From Pseudomonas synxantha (lineage in GTDB: Bacteria; Pseudomonadota; Gammaproteobacteria; Pseudomonadales; Pseudomonadaceae), in the NCBI RefSeq assembly GCF_900105675.1, contig NZ_LT629786.1, forward strand, positions 186,001 through 250,000: a DNA stretch of 64,000 nucleotides, in the 5' to 3' direction. A program made the translations under genes and the position numbers. A model generated the notes under the pieces. That model was given only the letters and a program-made list of their open reading frames with translations. It had not been told where the DNA came from and made no database searches. This document shows positions 28,932 to 39,412 of this stretch, piece by piece (position 1 is the stretch's first letter; each line of letters opens with the position of its first letter).

Positions 28932-31763
28932 ATGACCGACTATAAAGCCACGCTAAACCTTCCGGACACCGCCTTCCCAATGAAGGCCGGCCTGCCACAG
29001 CGCGAACCGCAGATCCTGCAGCGCTGGGACAGTATTGGCCTGTACGGAAAGTTGCGCGAAATTGGCAAGGATCGTCCGAAATTCGTCCTGCACGACGGCC
29101 CTCCTTACGCCAACGGCACGATTCACATCGGTCATGCGCTGAACAAGATTCTCAAGGACATGATCATCCGCTCGAAGACCCTTTCGGGCTTCGACGCGCC
29201 GTATGTCCCTGGTTGGGACTGCCACGGCCTGCCGATCGAACACAAAGTCGAAGTGACCTACGGCAAGAACCTGGGCGCGGATAAGACCCGCGAGCTGTGC
29301 CGTGCCTACGCCACCGAGCAGATCGAAGGGCAGAAGTCCGAATTCATCCGCCTGGGCGTGCTGGGCGAGTGGGACAACCCGTACAAGACCATGAATTTCA
29401 AGAACGAGGCCGGTGAAATCCGTGCCTTGGCCGAAATCGTCAAGGGTGGTTTCGTGTTCAAGGGCCTCAAGCCCGTGAACTGGTGCTTCGATTGCGGTTC
29501 GGCCCTGGCCGAAGCGGAAGTCGAGTACGAAGACAAGAAGTCCTCGACCATCGACGTGGCGTTCCCGATCGCCGACGACGCCAAGCTGGCCGAGGCCTTT
29601 GGCCTGGCGAGCCTGAGCAAACCGGCTGCCATCGTGATCTGGACCACCACCCCGTGGACCATCCCGGCCAACCAGGCGCTGAACGTGCACCCGGAATTCA
29701 TCTACGCCCTGGTGGACGTCGGTGATCGTCTGCTGGTGCTGGCCGAGGAAATGGTCGAGGCCTGCCTGGCTCGCTACGAGCTGCAAGGCTCGGTGATCGC
29801 CACCACCACCGGTACCGCACTGGAGCTGATCAACTTCCGTCACCCGTTCTACGACCGTTTGTCGCCGGTGTACCTGGCTGACTATGTCGAGTTGGGTTCG
29901 GGTACCGGCGTGGTTCACTGCTCGCCCGCCTATGGCGTGGACGACTTCGTGATCTGCAAGAAGTACGGCATGGTCAACGATGACATCATCAACCCGGTGC
30001 AAAGCAACGGCGTTTATGTGCCTTCGCTGGAGTTCTTCGGCGGCCAGTTCATCTTCAAGGCCGACCAGCCGATCATCGACAAACTGCGTGAAGTCGGTGC
30101 GCTGATGCAAACCGACACCATCAAGCACAGCTACATGCATTGCTGGCGCCACAAGTCCCCGCTGATCTACCGCGCCACCGCGCAGTGGTTCATCGGCATG
30201 GACAAAGAGCCGGTCAGCGGCGACACCCTGCGTGTGCGCTCGCTCAAAGCCATCGAAGACACCCAGTTCGTCCCGGCCTGGGGCCAGGCGCGCCTGCACT
30301 CGATGATTGCCAACCGTCCGGACTGGTGCATCTCCCGCCAGCGCAACTGGGGCGTGCCAATCCCGTTCTTCCTCAACAAGGAAAGCGGCGAGCTGCACCC
30401 ACGCACTGTCGAGCTTATGGAAGAAGTGGCGCTGCGGGTTGAACAGGAAGGTATCGAAGCCTGGTTCAAGCTGGACGCTGCAGAGCTGCTAGGCGATGAA
30501 GCGCCGCAGTACGACAAGATCAGCGACACCCTCGATGTCTGGTTCGATTCTGGTACTACTCACTGGCACGTGCTGCGCGGCTCGCACCCGGTGGGCCACG
30601 AAACCGGTCCGCGTGCCGACCTGTACCTGGAAGGCTCCGACCAACACCGTGGCTGGTTCCACTCGTCGTTGCTCACCGGGTGCGCCATCGACAACCATGC
30701 GCCGTACCGCGAACTGCTGACCCACGGTTTCACCGTCGACGAGACGGGCCGCAAGATGTCCAAGTCGCTGAAAAACGTGATCGAACCGAAAAAAATCAAC
30801 GACACCTTGGGCGCCGACATCATGCGCCTGTGGGTGGCGTCGACCGATTACTCGGGTGAGATCGCCGTATCGGACCAGATCCTGGCCCGCAGTGCCGATG
30901 CCTACCGCCGCATCCGCAATACCGCACGCTTCCTGCTGTCGAACCTGACCGGTTTCAACCCGGCCACCGACATCCTGCCGGCTGAGGACATGCTCGCCCT
31001 GGACCGTTGGGCCGTGGACCGTACCCTGCTGCTGCAGCGCGAGTTGCAAGAACACTACGGCGAGTACCGCTTCTGGAACGTGTACTCGAAGATCCACAAC
31101 TTCTGCGTGCAGGAACTGGGTGGTTTCTACCTCGACATCATCAAGGACCGCCAGTACACCACCGGCGCCAACAGCAAGGCGCGCCGTTCGGCGCAGACCG
31201 CGCTGTATCACATCTCTGAAGCCCTGGTGCGCTGGATCGCGCCGATCCTGGCCTTCACCGCCGACGAACTGTGGGAATACCTGCCGGGCGAGCGTAACGA
31301 ATCGGTGATGCTCAATACCTGGTACGAAGGCCTGACCGAGTTGCCGGCCGACTTCGAAATGGGCCGCGCGTACTGGGAAGGCGTGATGGCGGTAAAAGTT
31401 GCCGTGAACAAGGAGCTGGAAGTTCAGCGTGCGGCCAAGGCCGTCGGTGGCAACTTGCAGGCCGAAGTCACCCTGTTTGCCGAGGAAGGCCTGACTGCCG
31501 ACCTGGCCAAACTGAGCAACGAACTGCGCTTCGTGTTAATCACGTCGACTGCCAGCCTGGCACCGTTTGCTCAAGCCCCGGCTGACGCCTTGGCTACCGA
31601 AGTACCGGGCCTCAAGCTCAAAGTCGTCAAGTCGGCCTTCCCCAAGTGCGCTCGTTGCTGGCACTGCCGTGAAGACGTCGGCGTGAACCCTGAGCACCCG
31701 GAAATCTGCGGCCGTTGTGTAGACAACATCAGCGGTGCTGGCGAGGTTCGCCACTATGCCTAA
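28932..31763 (+). CDS. ileS: Isoleucyl-tRNA synthetase
   Basis: The 943-residue class I synthetase has the HIGH motif as [14 protein letters not shown] near residue 58, the editing (CP1) domain, and KMSKS as [10 protein letters not shown] near residue 605. A C-terminal zinc finger (CARCWHCR, then C-G-R-C) is present, as in eubacterial type I enzymes. The 3' end overlaps lspA by 8 nt, which is conserved among gammaproteobacteria. Confidence 0.98.
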   Translation: MTDYKATLNLPDTAFPMKAGLPQREPQILQRWDSIGLYGKLREIGKDRPKFVLHDGPPYANGTIHIGHALNKILKDMIIRSKTLSGFDAPYVPGWDCHGLPIEHKVEVTYGKNLGADKTRELCRAYATEQIEGQKSEFIRLGVLGEWDNPYKTMNFKNEAGEIRALAEIVKGGFVFKGLKPVNWCFDCGSALAEAEVEYEDKKSSTIDVAFPIADDAKLAEAFGLASLSKPAAIVIWTTTPWTIPANQALNVHPEFIYALVDVGDRLLVLAEEMVEACLARYELQGSVIATTTGTALELINFRHPFYDRLSPVYLADYVELGSGTGVVHCSPAYGVDDFVICKKYGMVNDDIINPVQSNGVYVPSLEFFGGQFIFKADQPIIDKLREVGALMQTDTIKHSYMHCWRHKSPLIYRATAQWFIGMDKEPVSGDTLRVRSLKAIEDTQFVPAWGQARLHSMIANRPDWCISRQRNWGVPIPFFLNKESGELHPRTVELMEEVALRVEQEGIEAWFKLDAAELLGDEAPQYDKISDTLDVWFDSGTTHWHVLRGSHPVGHETGPRADLYLEGSDQHRGWFHSSLLTGCAIDNHAPYRELLTHGFTVDETGRKMSKSLKNVIEPKKINDTLGADIMRLWVASTDYSGEIAVSDQILARSADAYRRIRNTARFLLSNLTGFNPATDILPAEDMLALDRWAVDRTLLLQRELQEHYGEYRFWNVYSKIHNFCVQELGGFYLDIIKDRQYTTGANSKARRSAQTALYHISEALVRWIAPILAFTADELWEYLPGERNESVMLNTWYEGLTELPADFEMGRAYWEGVMAVKVAVNKELEVQRAAKAVGGNLQAEVTLFAEEGLTADLAKLSNELRFVLITSTASLAPFAQAPADALATEVPGLKLKVVKSAFPKCARCWHCREDVGVNPEHPEICGRCVDNISGAGEVRHYA

Positions 31764-32268
31764 CTCAGCCAGTCGTTTTGGACGTCTGGGCTGGCTCGTA
31801 TTGAGTTTGCTGGTCCTGGTCATTGACCAGGTCAGCAAGGCTCACTTCGAGGGCTCCCTGGAGATGTTCCAGCAGATCGTGGTGATTCCGGATTACTTCA
31901 GCTGGACCCTGGCCTACAACACCGGCGCCGCCTTCAGCTTCCTGGCTGACGGCGGTGGCTGGCAGCGCTGGTTGTTTGCCCTGATCGCCGTGGTGGTGAG
32001 TTCAGTGCTGGTGGTCTGGCTCAAGCGCCTGGGTCGCGACGACACCTGGCTGGCTATCGCCCTGGCCCTGGTGCTGGGCGGCGCGCTGGGCAACCTGTAT
32101 GACCGCATCGCCCTGGGCCATGTGATCGACTTCATCCTGGTGCATTGGCAGAACCGTCATTACTTCCCGGCGTTCAACTTTGCCGATAGCGCTATTACTG
32201 TCGGTGCAATCATGCTGGCGCTGGATATGTTCAAGAGCAAGAAAACCGGAGAGACCGTCAATGACTGA
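31756..32268 (+). CDS. lspA: Lipoprotein signal peptidase LspA
   Basis: LspA (signal peptidase II) cleaves prolipoprotein signal peptides in the inner membrane. The 170-residue protein has four membrane segments. It carries [11 protein letters not shown] (22-32), [11 protein letters not shown] (55-65), and the catalytic aspartates D125 (LGHVIDF) and D144 (FNFADSA). The ATG at 31756 overlaps the ileS stop, and the stop overlaps the fkpB start by 8 nt. Confidence 0.96.
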   Translation: MPNSASRFGRLGWLVLSLLVLVIDQVSKAHFEGSLEMFQQIVVIPDYFSWTLAYNTGAAFSFLADGGGWQRWLFALIAVVVSSVLVVWLKRLGRDDTWLAIALALVLGGALGNLYDRIALGHVIDFILVHWQNRHYFPAFNFADSAITVGAIMLALDMFKSKKTGETVND

Positions 32269-32713
32269 TCAGGTATTGGCTGAGCAACGCATCGGCCAGA
32301 ACACGGAAGTCACTTTGCATTTCGCATTGCGCCTGGAGAATGGCGACACGGTCGATAGCACCTTCGACAAAGCTCCGGCGACTTTCAAGGTGGGCGACGG
32401 TAACCTGTTGCCGGGTTTTGAAGCAGCCCTGTTCGGCTTCAAGGCTGGCGACAAGCGTAACCTGCAGATCCTGCCGGAAAACGCCTTTGGCCAACCCAAC
32501 CCGCAAAACATACAGATCATCCCGCGTTCGCAGTTCGAAGGTATGGACCTGTCGGAAGGCTTGCTGGTGATTTTCAATGATGCGGCGAATACCGAACTGC
32601 CTGGCGTGGTGAAAGCTTTCGATGACGCGCAAGTGACCATCGACTTCAACCACCCGTTGGCCGGCAAGACACTGACCTTTGACGTCGAGATCATCAACGT
32701 CAAAGCGCTGTAA
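32261..32713 (+). CDS. fkpB: FKBP-type peptidyl-prolyl isomerase FkpB (SlpA)
   Basis: The 150-residue protein of the SlyD-like family starts [20 protein letters not shown] and has the FKBP core (KVGDGNLLPGFEAALFG, PENAFGQPNP) plus the flap domain. It lacks the His-rich tail of SlyD. It sits between lspA (8-nt overlap) and ispH, as in E. coli, where it is called slpA/fkpB. This is the second SlyD-type isomerase in the window. Confidence 0.94.
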   Translation: MTDQVLAEQRIGQNTEVTLHFALRLENGDTVDSTFDKAPATFKVGDGNLLPGFEAALFGFKAGDKRNLQILPENAFGQPNPQNIQIIPRSQFEGMDLSEGLLVIFNDAANTELPGVVKAFDDAQVTIDFNHPLAGKTLTFDVEIINVKAL

Positions 32714-32734
32714 CTGACCGTACACGGTCTAAAA

Positions 32735-32820
32735 TGTGGGAGGGGTTTGCTCCCGATAGCGGTGTATCAGCTAAGTATTTGCAGATTGATATACCGTTAT
32801 CGGGAGCAAGCCCCTCCCAC
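32735..32820. repeat. Inverted REP pair (GTGGGAGGGGTTTGC variant)
   Basis: TGTGGGAGGGGTTTGCTCCC faces an inverted copy ending in CCCCTCCCAC. One arm has a G missing and a T for C compared with the other copies. It separates fkpB from ispH. Confidence 0.85.
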
Positions 32821-32891
32821 CTTTGATCCCCATTGTCGGTTGAGTCAGCGTTAAATTCGACTCAACGTGGCTGCAAGACACGAGGCACAGC

Positions 32892-33839
32892 ATGCAAATC
32901 AAACTCGCCAACCCCCGTGGCTTCTGCGCCGGCGTGGACCGGGCGATCGAAATCGTCAACCGCGCCCTGGAAGTTTTCGGGCCGCCGATTTATGTGCGCC
33001 ATGAAGTCGTCCATAACAAATTCGTGGTCGAAGACCTGCGCGCACGCGGCGCTATCTTTGTCGAAGAACTCGACCAGGTGCCCGACGACGTAATCGTCAT
33101 CTTCAGTGCCCACGGCGTGTCCCAGGCCGTACGTACCGAAGCGGCAGGCCGTGGCCTTAAAGTATTCGATGCCACTTGCCCGCTGGTGACCAAGGTGCAC
33201 ATCGAAGTGGCGCGCTACAGCCGTGACGGCCGCGAATGCATCCTGATCGGCCATGCCGGTCACCCCGAAGTCGAAGGCACCATGGGTCAGTACGACGCCA
33301 GCAACGGCGGCGCCATCTACCTGGTTGAAGACGAAAAAGACGTCGCCAACTTGCAGGTACACAACCCGGATCGCCTGGCATTCGTGACCCAGACTACCTT
33401 GTCCATGGACGATACCAGCCGTGTAATCGATGCCCTGCGCACGCGATTCCCCTCCATTGGCGGCCCCCGCAAGGACGACATCTGCTACGCCACGCAAAAC
33501 CGCCAGGATGCGGTCAAGCAACTGGCGGATGAGTGCGATGTGGTGCTGGTGGTCGGCAGCCCGAACAGCTCCAACTCCAATCGCCTGCGTGAGCTGGCTG
33601 AACGCATGGCCACACCGGCATACCTGATCGATGGCGCCGAAGACATGCAGCGCAGTTGGTTCGATGGTGTCGAGCGGATTGGCATCACCGCGGGCGCCTC
33701 GGCCCCGGAAGTCCTGGTGCGCGGCGTGATCCAGCAGTTGCAGGCCTGGGGAGCCACCGGTGCTGATGAGCTGGCTGGTCGTGAAGAGAACATCACGTTC
33801 TCCATGCCCAAGGAACTGCGGGTCCGCTCGCTGCTCTGA
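32892..33839 (+). CDS. ispH: 4-hydroxy-3-methylbut-2-enyl diphosphate reductase IspH
   Basis: IspH makes IPP and DMAPP in the last step of the MEP isoprenoid pathway using a [4Fe-4S] cluster. The 315-residue protein shows the three cluster cysteines C12 ([11 protein letters not shown]), C96 ([11 protein letters not shown]) and C198 (ICYATQNRQ), and the AHGVSQAV motif. GAGG precedes the ATG. Its last 47 nt overlap the 3' end of fimT on the other strand. Confidence 0.97.
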   Translation: MQIKLANPRGFCAGVDRAIEIVNRALEVFGPPIYVRHEVVHNKFVVEDLRARGAIFVEELDQVPDDVIVIFSAHGVSQAVRTEAAGRGLKVFDATCPLVTKVHIEVARYSRDGRECILIGHAGHPEVEGTMGQYDASNGGAIYLVEDEKDVANLQVHNPDRLAFVTQTTLSMDDTSRVIDALRTRFPSIGGPRKDDICYATQNRQDAVKQLADECDVVLVVGSPNSSNSNRLRELAERMATPAYLIDGAEDMQRSWFDGVERIGITAGASAPEVLVRGVIQQLQAWGATGADELAGREENITFSMPKELRVRSLL

Positions 33840-34374
33840 CGCCCGACGGGCTGGTATAGCCTCGGCATAATGCCTGCTCGGTTTTCACACTGCGCAGGCT
33901 GATGCGCCCGCTGGGCGCCAGCACTACCTGGTACAGGCTCTGTGCCTGGCTTGTGTCGCACACATGCACGGTGCCGGCACGGAAGCCCCCGCCGGCAAAG
34001 ACCGGCTCTCCCAAACCGCTGAAACGCACCTGGTTCGTGACCGGGCCATTGCCCGCGATAAGCACATGCCCGCTGTCCTGTCGTTCAAGCAATACCGGGT
34101 TATCTTCGTCCAGGTGACCACGCCCATTGATGTCCAGTATCACCCGCCACCCCAGGCTCCAGTCCTCGTCCCGCGCGTGAATGACCACCGCCTGATTGCG
34201 TGCGATGGCCTCGGCGCGTGCGTAGCGCAGGCCTGCAGCGAGTGATTGGGCCACGCTTTGTCGCTGCTGTGATTCAAGCAACCCTTTGAAGCCGGGCACG
34301 GCCAGTTGTGCAAGAAAGCTGGTCACGATCAGCCCAAGCAGCATTTCAATCAGGGTGAACCCTCGTTGTGTCAT
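33793..34374 (-). CDS. fimT: Minor type IV pilin FimT/GspH-like
   Basis: The 193-residue pseudopilin has a very short leader and a class III signal ([21 protein letters not shown]) with the invariant Glu at mature position 5, followed by an [11 protein letters not shown] segment typical of GspH/FimT. FimT-like proteins are minor pilins and, in some bacteria, DNA-binding pilus parts. It diverges from pilV-pilW-pilX-pilE. The 3' end runs 47 nt into ispH on the opposite strand. Confidence 0.87.
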   Translation of the reverse strand: MTQRGFTLIEMLLGLIVTSFLAQLAVPGFKGLLESQQRQSVAQSLAAGLRYARAEAIARNQAVVIHARDEDWSLGWRVILDINGRGHLDEDNPVLLERQDSGHVLIAGNGPVTNQVRFSGLGEPVFAGGGFRAGTVHVCDTSQAQSLYQVVLAPSGRISLRSVKTEQALCRGYTSPSGVRAASGPAVPWAWRT

Positions 34375-34580
34375 GTGCGTTCCCTCCGTGGACGCGAGTG
34401 GGTCTACAAGTTGCAGACCTAGGTATAGCCCTGGGCCTCTGGTGATGAATGATGGCCTTTATGTCCAAAGTATTTCCCTTTGTTCCTGGAGCGGCGCCGC
34501 TTGAAAGCCGACGCTAGTCTTGGGTCGTACAGCAGGTTTTGCCTGCTTTTTTCCGGCCTTCGACATGGATGACGACGGTA

Positions 34581-35066
34581 ATGCCCGCCTGCCCGAATCG
34601 ATTTTTCCTGCGCGCTTTCCAGCGACGCCAATCCGGCATGACCTTGATCGAGGTGCTGGTAGCGCTACTGATCCTGGCCATTGGTCTGATGGGCGCTGCA
34701 GTGCTCCAGCTCAATGCGCTCAAGTACACCGACAGCGCCAGGATGACCAGCCAAGCCAGTTTTATCGCCTACGACATGCTTGACCGCATTCGCGCCAACG
34801 CCGGTGCAGATTACTCGTGGGGCAGCGCCGAGCCCGCGCCGCGCAGCACTTCGACTGCCAGTGTGCGTGACTTGGACCTGCACGATTTCGAGGCCAATAT
34901 CATTGGTTTTGCAGGCGAAGACGCTAAAGGGTCGGTGGCTTTGAGTGGGCATGAGGTCACCATCAGCATCAGCTGGCAGGACGCTCGAGCGGCAAACAGG
35001 CCTGGAGCCCGGGAAACCTTCACCCTGACCAGTCGTATCGCCAATGATCAGGGAGCGTTGCAATGA
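34581..35066 (+). CDS. pilV: Type IV pilus minor pilin PilV
   Basis: The 161-residue protein has a prepilin peptidase site after a leader of 19 residues (RRQSG|MTLIEVLVALLILAIG), with Glu at mature position 5. The rest matches PilV (A-V-L-Q-L-N-A-L-K, D-M-L-D-R-I-R-A-N). The start is uncertain: ATG 34581 is used, ATG 34569 is also in frame and neither has a clear ribosome site. It overlaps pilW by 4 nt. Confidence 0.85.
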   Translation: MPACPNRFFLRAFQRRQSGMTLIEVLVALLILAIGLMGAAVLQLNALKYTDSARMTSQASFIAYDMLDRIRANAGADYSWGSAEPAPRSTSTASVRDLDLHDFEANIIGFAGEDAKGSVALSGHEVTISISWQDARAANRPGARETFTLTSRIANDQGALQ

Positions 35067-35770
35067 ATCGTCTTGTTCGAGGTTTCAGCCTGGTGGAATT
35101 GTTGCTGGCACTCGCCGTAGGGCTAGTGCTGGTGCTGGGTGCGAGCCAGGTGGTGATCAGCTCGCGACTGACCCATGCCAGCCAGCAGGCCGCGATGGTG
35201 CTGCAGGATGATGCGCGGTTTGTCCTGAGCAAGATTACCCAGGACATACGCCAGGCAGGCATGCTGGGGTGCCTGGCCACGGCCGTCATCGACAACGCGC
35301 CTGCCGCCTTTGATCGGCCGATAAGCTGGGAGGCGTCGGCGAGTGCAAAGTCACTGACATTGGTTACGGCGAGCGTCGGTGAGGGCGTTGGCAAGCCGGA
35401 TTGGACGGTACTGTCCGACTGCAAGGAGGTGGCCCAGGCTTATGCCGGGGCACCGCCTGCCGCCGCACCTGGCCAGATCCGCTTTGGCATACGCCAGCTT
35501 ACCTACACCTACGAAACAGGCCAGTTGAAGATCAGTACGCCGGCAACGCCTGCGAAAGCCGTACTGATGGATAACGTGCGGGCATTCGACATCAGCTTTG
35601 GCATGGCGGCCCAGCCGGCATCAACGGTTGTGGTGCGTTACGACAGGCACCCGGTTGACCCGTCGCTGATACGCAGCGTGCGCATCCATATGACGCTGCA
35701 AGACCCGTCTGGACGGGTGAAGGATCAGAGCTACAGCGTCGTGGCCGCGCTGCGAAATCGGCTGGGTTAG
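35063..35770 (+). CDS. pilW: Type IV pilus minor pilin PilW (short form)
   Basis: The 235-residue protein has the prepilin site RG|FSLVELLLALAVGLVLVL with Glu5 and the QDIRQAGMLGC segment of PilW. It overlaps pilV by 4 nt (ATGA) and leads into pilX after 2 nt. It is shorter than the roughly 270-residue P. aeruginosa PilW. Its role is inferred: part of the minor-pilin complex that primes pilus assembly. Confidence 0.85.
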   Translation: MNRLVRGFSLVELLLALAVGLVLVLGASQVVISSRLTHASQQAAMVLQDDARFVLSKITQDIRQAGMLGCLATAVIDNAPAAFDRPISWEASASAKSLTLVTASVGEGVGKPDWTVLSDCKEVAQAYAGAPPAAAPGQIRFGIRQLTYTYETGQLKISTPATPAKAVLMDNVRAFDISFGMAAQPASTVVVRYDRHPVDPSLIRSVRIHMTLQDPSGRVKDQSYSVVAALRNRLG

Positions 35771-35772
35771 GC

Positions 35773-36306
35773 GTGATGGTCATGCTTGGTAGGCTTCATG
35801 TGCGGCAGGCCGGGATGGTGTTGCTGATCAGCCTGGTATTGCTGCTGCTGTTATCGCAGGTGGGGTTGTCATCCATGCAGGGGGCGGTATCCCAGCAAAA
35901 AGTCGCGAGCAGCCTGTGGCATCGCAATCAATCATTTCAACATGCCGAAAGTGGCCTGAGGTTGGGCGAGTGGGCGGTACAGAGGGTAGGCGGGGCATTG
36001 CCCATATGCCACTCGGTCACCACTTGTGCGCCGCCCGTTGAAGCTTTTTCGCTGGTGGGCGGCGGGACCAATCCTGCCTCGGCGGTCTCTTGGGTAGCGC
36101 TGATGGGGGGATTCTATGGCGTTCAAGCACTGGGTATGGGGGCTGGTATGGTCCATCTACCGATCCATGCCTCGGCGGCACTGTATCGGGTGACTGCAGT
36201 CGGGCTCGCAGGCCAATCACGCACGGTGCTCGAGACGGTCTACGCACGCGTGGAGGAGGGCGGCAGCGTCAGGTTTCGACGGGTCTTATGGCGGCAACTT
36301 CAATAG
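35773..36306 (+). CDS. pilX: Type IV pilus minor pilin PilX
   Basis: The 177-residue protein reads RQAGMVLLISLVLLLLLSQVG, followed by Q-H-A-E-S-G-L-R-L-G-E, the PilX pattern. The prepilin Glu5 is replaced in this family, as seen here. The start may be GTG 35773, ATG 35776 or ATG 35782. It lies between pilW and pilE in one operon. No pilY1 follows, although pilX and pilY1 are adjacent in P. aeruginosa. Confidence 0.78.
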   Translation: MMVMLGRLHVRQAGMVLLISLVLLLLLSQVGLSSMQGAVSQQKVASSLWHRNQSFQHAESGLRLGEWAVQRVGGALPICHSVTTCAPPVEAFSLVGGGTNPASAVSWVALMGGFYGVQALGMGAGMVHLPIHASAALYRVTAVGLAGQSRTVLETVYARVEEGGSVRFRRVLWRQLQ

Positions 36307-36317
36307 GGAGCAATAAA

Positions 36318-36719
36318 ATGGGCATGGATAGCCGGGGCTTTAGCCTGATCGAGTTACTGATCGTGGTGGCGATCATCGCGTTGCTGGCTGGGGTCACCTA
36401 TCCCGGATATATCGGTCAGATTAAAAAGGTTTATCGAGCGCAAATCGTCACGTTGTTGAGCGAGCAAGCCCAGCACTTGGAGCGTTTTTATACGAGGAAC
36501 GGCACTTTTATTGATGTAAGCGGCGTCAGTGCGGGCAATGATCATTATAGAATCAGTGTCGTTTTAAACCCCCAGGATTTTGACCTGCTCGCTACGCCTG
36601 TTGTGGATTCATTGATGGCGGGTGATGCGTGTGCAGCCTTCAGCTTGACCAGCACCGGTATGCGAAGTAACCCGGGAGCGGCGCCTGATATGTCGCGCAA
36701 GCTCTGCTGGGGGCAATGA
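36318..36719 (+). CDS. pilE: Type IV pilus minor pilin PilE-like
   Basis: The 133-residue pilin has a canonical prepilin cleavage site (SRG|FSLIELLIVVAIIALLAG) and the Y-P-G-Y start of the mature helix. It has a C-terminal pair of cysteines (C104 and C130) that may form the D-loop disulfide. GGGAG precedes the ATG. It ends the minor pilin operon; the thiO start follows 62 nt later. Confidence 0.83.
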   Translation: MGMDSRGFSLIELLIVVAIIALLAGVTYPGYIGQIKKVYRAQIVTLLSEQAQHLERFYTRNGTFIDVSGVSAGNDHYRISVVLNPQDFDLLATPVVDSLMAGDACAAFSLTSTGMRSNPGAAPDMSRKLCWGQ

Positions 36720-36781
36720 TGAGCGTGCTTGAAGAGTGGGCGCCGGGCGCGTCTTTCCCTGTTTATCGGCTGGATCAAATA

Positions 36782-37891
36782 ATGGCAAAGCAACAGCAAG
36801 TGGTGATTGTCGGCGGCGGAGTAATCGGCCTGTTGACGGCTTACAACCTCGCCAGGGAGGGGCAGACGATCATACTGCTGGAGCGGGCGGGGCTTGGGCA
36901 GGAGTCTTCCTGGGCGGGTGGCGGGATTGTTTCGCCGTTGTATCCATGGCGCTATAGCCCGGCGGTCACCGCCTTGGCCCATTGGTCCCAGGATTTTTAC
37001 CCACAACTGGCGCAGCGCTTGTTTGCCGCTACCGGCGTGGATCCCGAGGTGCATACCACGGGCCTGTACTGGCTTGACCTGGATGATGAAGGTCAAGCAT
37101 TGGCCTGGGCTGCGCGTGAAGGACGGCCATTAAGCAAGGTGGATGTGTCGACGGCCCATGATGCAGTGCCGGTATTGGGAGGCGGCTATTGCCGGGCGAT
37201 CTACATGGCCGACGTGGCCAATGTACGCAACCCACGCCTGGTCAAATCCCTGAGGGCTGCGCTGCTGGCATTGCCGGGTGTGACCATACAAGAGCATTGC
37301 GAAGTACAAGGATTTGTCCGCGAGGGTGACAGCGTGGTGGGCGTTAACACCGCTGCAGGGCAGGTTCCGGGTGATCAGGTGGTGCTCGCTGCCGGGGCCT
37401 GGAGTGGGCAATTGCTGGGCACGCTGGGCTTGGCGTTACCCGTAGAGCCGGTCAAAGGCCAGATGATTCTGTACAAGGGTGCGCCTGACTTTTTATCCAG
37501 CATGGTCCTGGCCAAGGGGCGGTATGCGATCCCGCGACGTGATGGGCACATCCTGATCGGAAGTACATTGGAGCATGAGGGGTTCAACAAGACGCCGACC
37601 GAAACCGCGTTGGAAAGCCTCAAGGCCTCTGCGGTAGAGCTGATTCCGGCCTTGGCGGCCGCCGAGGTGGTCGGGCATTGGGCAGGGTTGCGGCCTGGCT
37701 CGCCGGAGGGTATCCCGTATATCGGTGAGGTTCCTGGGTTCAAGGGGTTGTGGCTCAATTGTGGCCATTACCGCAATGGCCTGGTGCTAGCGCCGGCCTC
37801 CTGCCAGTTATTCGCCGACTTGCTGTTGGCGCGGGCCCCAATCATCGATCCCACGCCTTATTCGCCCGCCGGTCGCCTCAACGCTGGATAG
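36782..37891 (+). CDS. thiO: Glycine oxidase ThiO
   Basis: ThiO oxidises glycine to iminoacetate (dehydroglycine) for thiazole synthesis in thiamine production. The 369-residue FAD protein starts MAKQQQVVIVGGGVIGLLTA with GxGxxG near residues 11-16, and has QESSWAGGGIVSPLYPWRY and GHYRNGLVLAPAS near the end. These match DAO-family ThiO. The frame is open upstream into pilE but only the ATG at 36782 fits. Its last 14 nt overlap the convergent PP0621-like gene. Confidence 0.92.
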   Translation: MAKQQQVVIVGGGVIGLLTAYNLAREGQTIILLERAGLGQESSWAGGGIVSPLYPWRYSPAVTALAHWSQDFYPQLAQRLFAATGVDPEVHTTGLYWLDLDDEGQALAWAAREGRPLSKVDVSTAHDAVPVLGGGYCRAIYMADVANVRNPRLVKSLRAALLALPGVTIQEHCEVQGFVREGDSVVGVNTAAGQVPGDQVVLAAGAWSGQLLGTLGLALPVEPVKGQMILYKGAPDFLSSMVLAKGRYAIPRRDGHILIGSTLEHEGFNKTPTETALESLKASAVELIPALAAAEVVGHWAGLRPGSPEGIPYIGEVPGFKGLWLNCGHYRNGLVLAPASCQLFADLLLARAPIIDPTPYSPAGRLNAG

Positions 37892-38111
37892 ATTTCGGCC
37901 CTTGTTCCAGATGTGCCTGGGTGCAATACCACGCCTGGCTTGAACTCAGTGCGCGATCCTGCGGCAGATGCACGCCGCAGTGGGCGCAACGCACCATCAG
38001 CGCTGCATTCGGCTCAGCAGGCCGTTGCTGGCGCGCTGTAGGGTTTTTGAATTTGCGCCAGAACCATACCGCGGCAGCAATGACGGCAATCCAGAACAGT
38101 AGACGAAGCAT
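37878..38111 (-). CDS. PP0621-family small membrane protein
   Basis: The 77-residue protein has one N-terminal membrane segment (MLRLLFWIAVIAAAVWFWRK) and a zinc-ribbon-like tail with C42-x-x-C45 (MVRCAHCGVHLPQD) and a later C62. This matches the small uncharacterised proteins called PP0621 family in Pseudomonas. It overlaps the end of thiO by 14 nt. Function unknown. Confidence 0.8.
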   Translation of the reverse strand: MLRLLFWIAVIAAAVWFWRKFKNPTARQQRPAEPNAALMVRCAHCGVHLPQDRALSSSQAWYCTQAHLEQGPKSIQR

Positions 38112-38191
38112 AATGGGCAGTTTCTCGGCAAGGAATGCGTCAGTTTAGCCAAGGCGGCCACGGGCGCACAGCGCAATAAATACTCGCTCAT

Positions 38192-38221
38192 AAAAAAGGG
38201 AGCTCCTCAGAGCTCCCTTTT
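38192..38221 (-). terminator. Rho-independent terminator after bamD
   Basis: AAAGGGAGCT and AGCTCCCTTT pair around CCTCAG, with a T-run on the minus strand, 17 nt after the bamD stop. It has A/T runs on both sides, so it could also serve the other strand. Confidence 0.85.
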
Positions 38222-38237
38222 GCGTTGCGTCGAACAA

Positions 38238-39263
38238 TCAGTCGAACACACCGAAGGTCATGTAGCTGAACCATGAACGGTCTTCGTTGTTGCCAAGGGC
38301 CTGCGGCTCCTCTTCTTCGATGACGTCGCCGTTCTCGTCGTGAGGCTTGAGGTCCGAAGGAATGGCATCCTTGGCATCCTGGTACTGCTTGATCACGTCC
38401 TGATTGGCGCGGGTTTCGCCCGGCGGCAACGGTGGACGGGATTCGATCAGGCCCAGGGTGTATTTGCTCAGCCAGGAACGGTTGTCCGCTTCGGCAACCT
38501 GAGGCACGAACTGGCCGTCTTTCAGGCTCGGGTGGTCAGGGTAGTTGAGTTTCAAGGTTTCCAGGCTGGTGGTCGCCAGTGTATCCAGGTGCAGACGCTG
38601 GTAAGCCTCGGTCATGACTGCCAGGCCGTCACCCACGGAGGGGGTTTCCTGGAAGTTCTCCACTACATAGCGGCCACGGTTGGCGGCTGCGACGTACGCC
38701 TGGCGGGTCAGGTAGTAGTGGGCTACGTGGATCTCGTAGGATGCCAGCAGGTTGCGCAGGTAGATCATGCGCTGCTTGGCGTCCGGCGCGTAGCGGCTGT
38801 TCGGGTAGCGGCTGGTCAGTTGGGCGAACTCGTTGTAGGAGTCGCGGGCAGCACCCGGGTCACGCTTGGTCATGTCCAGCGGCAGGAAGCGCGCCAGCAG
38901 GCCAACGTCCTGGTCGAACGAGGTCAGGCCCTTCATGTAGTAGGCGTAGTCCACGTTCGGGTGCTGCGGGTGCAGGCGGATAAAACGCTCGGCAGCGGAC
39001 TTGGCAGCTTCCGGCTCGGCGTTCTTGTAGTTGGCGTAGATCAGCTCAAGCTGGGCCTGGTCGGCATAGCGCCCGAACGGGTAACGCGACTCCAAGGCCT
39101 TCAGCTTTGCTGTGGCGCTGGTGAAGCTATTATTGTCCAGGTCTGTCTGAGCTTGCTGGTACAGCTCGACTTCGCTCAGGTTTTCGTCGACGACGTCCTT
39201 TGTTGACGAGCAAGCAGCAGTCATGGCGAGGATGGCGATCAGCAGCAGGTGTTTCACTTGCAT
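38238..39263 (-). CDS. bamD: Outer membrane assembly lipoprotein BamD
   Basis: BamD is the essential lipoprotein of the BAM complex that inserts beta-barrel proteins. The 341-residue precursor starts [20 protein letters not shown], with the lipobox cysteine at position 18. TPR repeats follow ([47 protein letters not shown]). It is longer than E. coli BamD because of an extended acidic C-terminus. It diverges from rluD, as in P. aeruginosa. Confidence 0.95.
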   Translation of the reverse strand: MQVKHLLLIAILAMTAACSSTKDVVDENLSEVELYQQAQTDLDNNSFTSATAKLKALESRYPFGRYADQAQLELIYANYKNAEPEAAKSAAERFIRLHPQHPNVDYAYYMKGLTSFDQDVGLLARFLPLDMTKRDPGAARDSYNEFAQLTSRYPNSRYAPDAKQRMIYLRNLLASYEIHVAHYYLTRQAYVAAANRGRYVVENFQETPSVGDGLAVMTEAYQRLHLDTLATTSLETLKLNYPDHPSLKDGQFVPQVAEADNRSWLSKYTLGLIESRPPLPPGETRANQDVIKQYQDAKDAIPSDLKPHDENGDVIEEEEPQALGNNEDRSWFSYMTFGVFD

Positions 39264-39412
39264 GGCGGCTTGCGTCCCTATGACGGCCGCTGTCTTGGGC
39301 GGGGCCGTCCTGTTATGATGAGCGCCCCGTTGAAAGCCTCGGGGCAAAAGACGCCGTATTTAACCACAAGCGCGCAGCCGAAACCAAAGGCTGTGCCACG
39401 CCTAGTCTGAGC

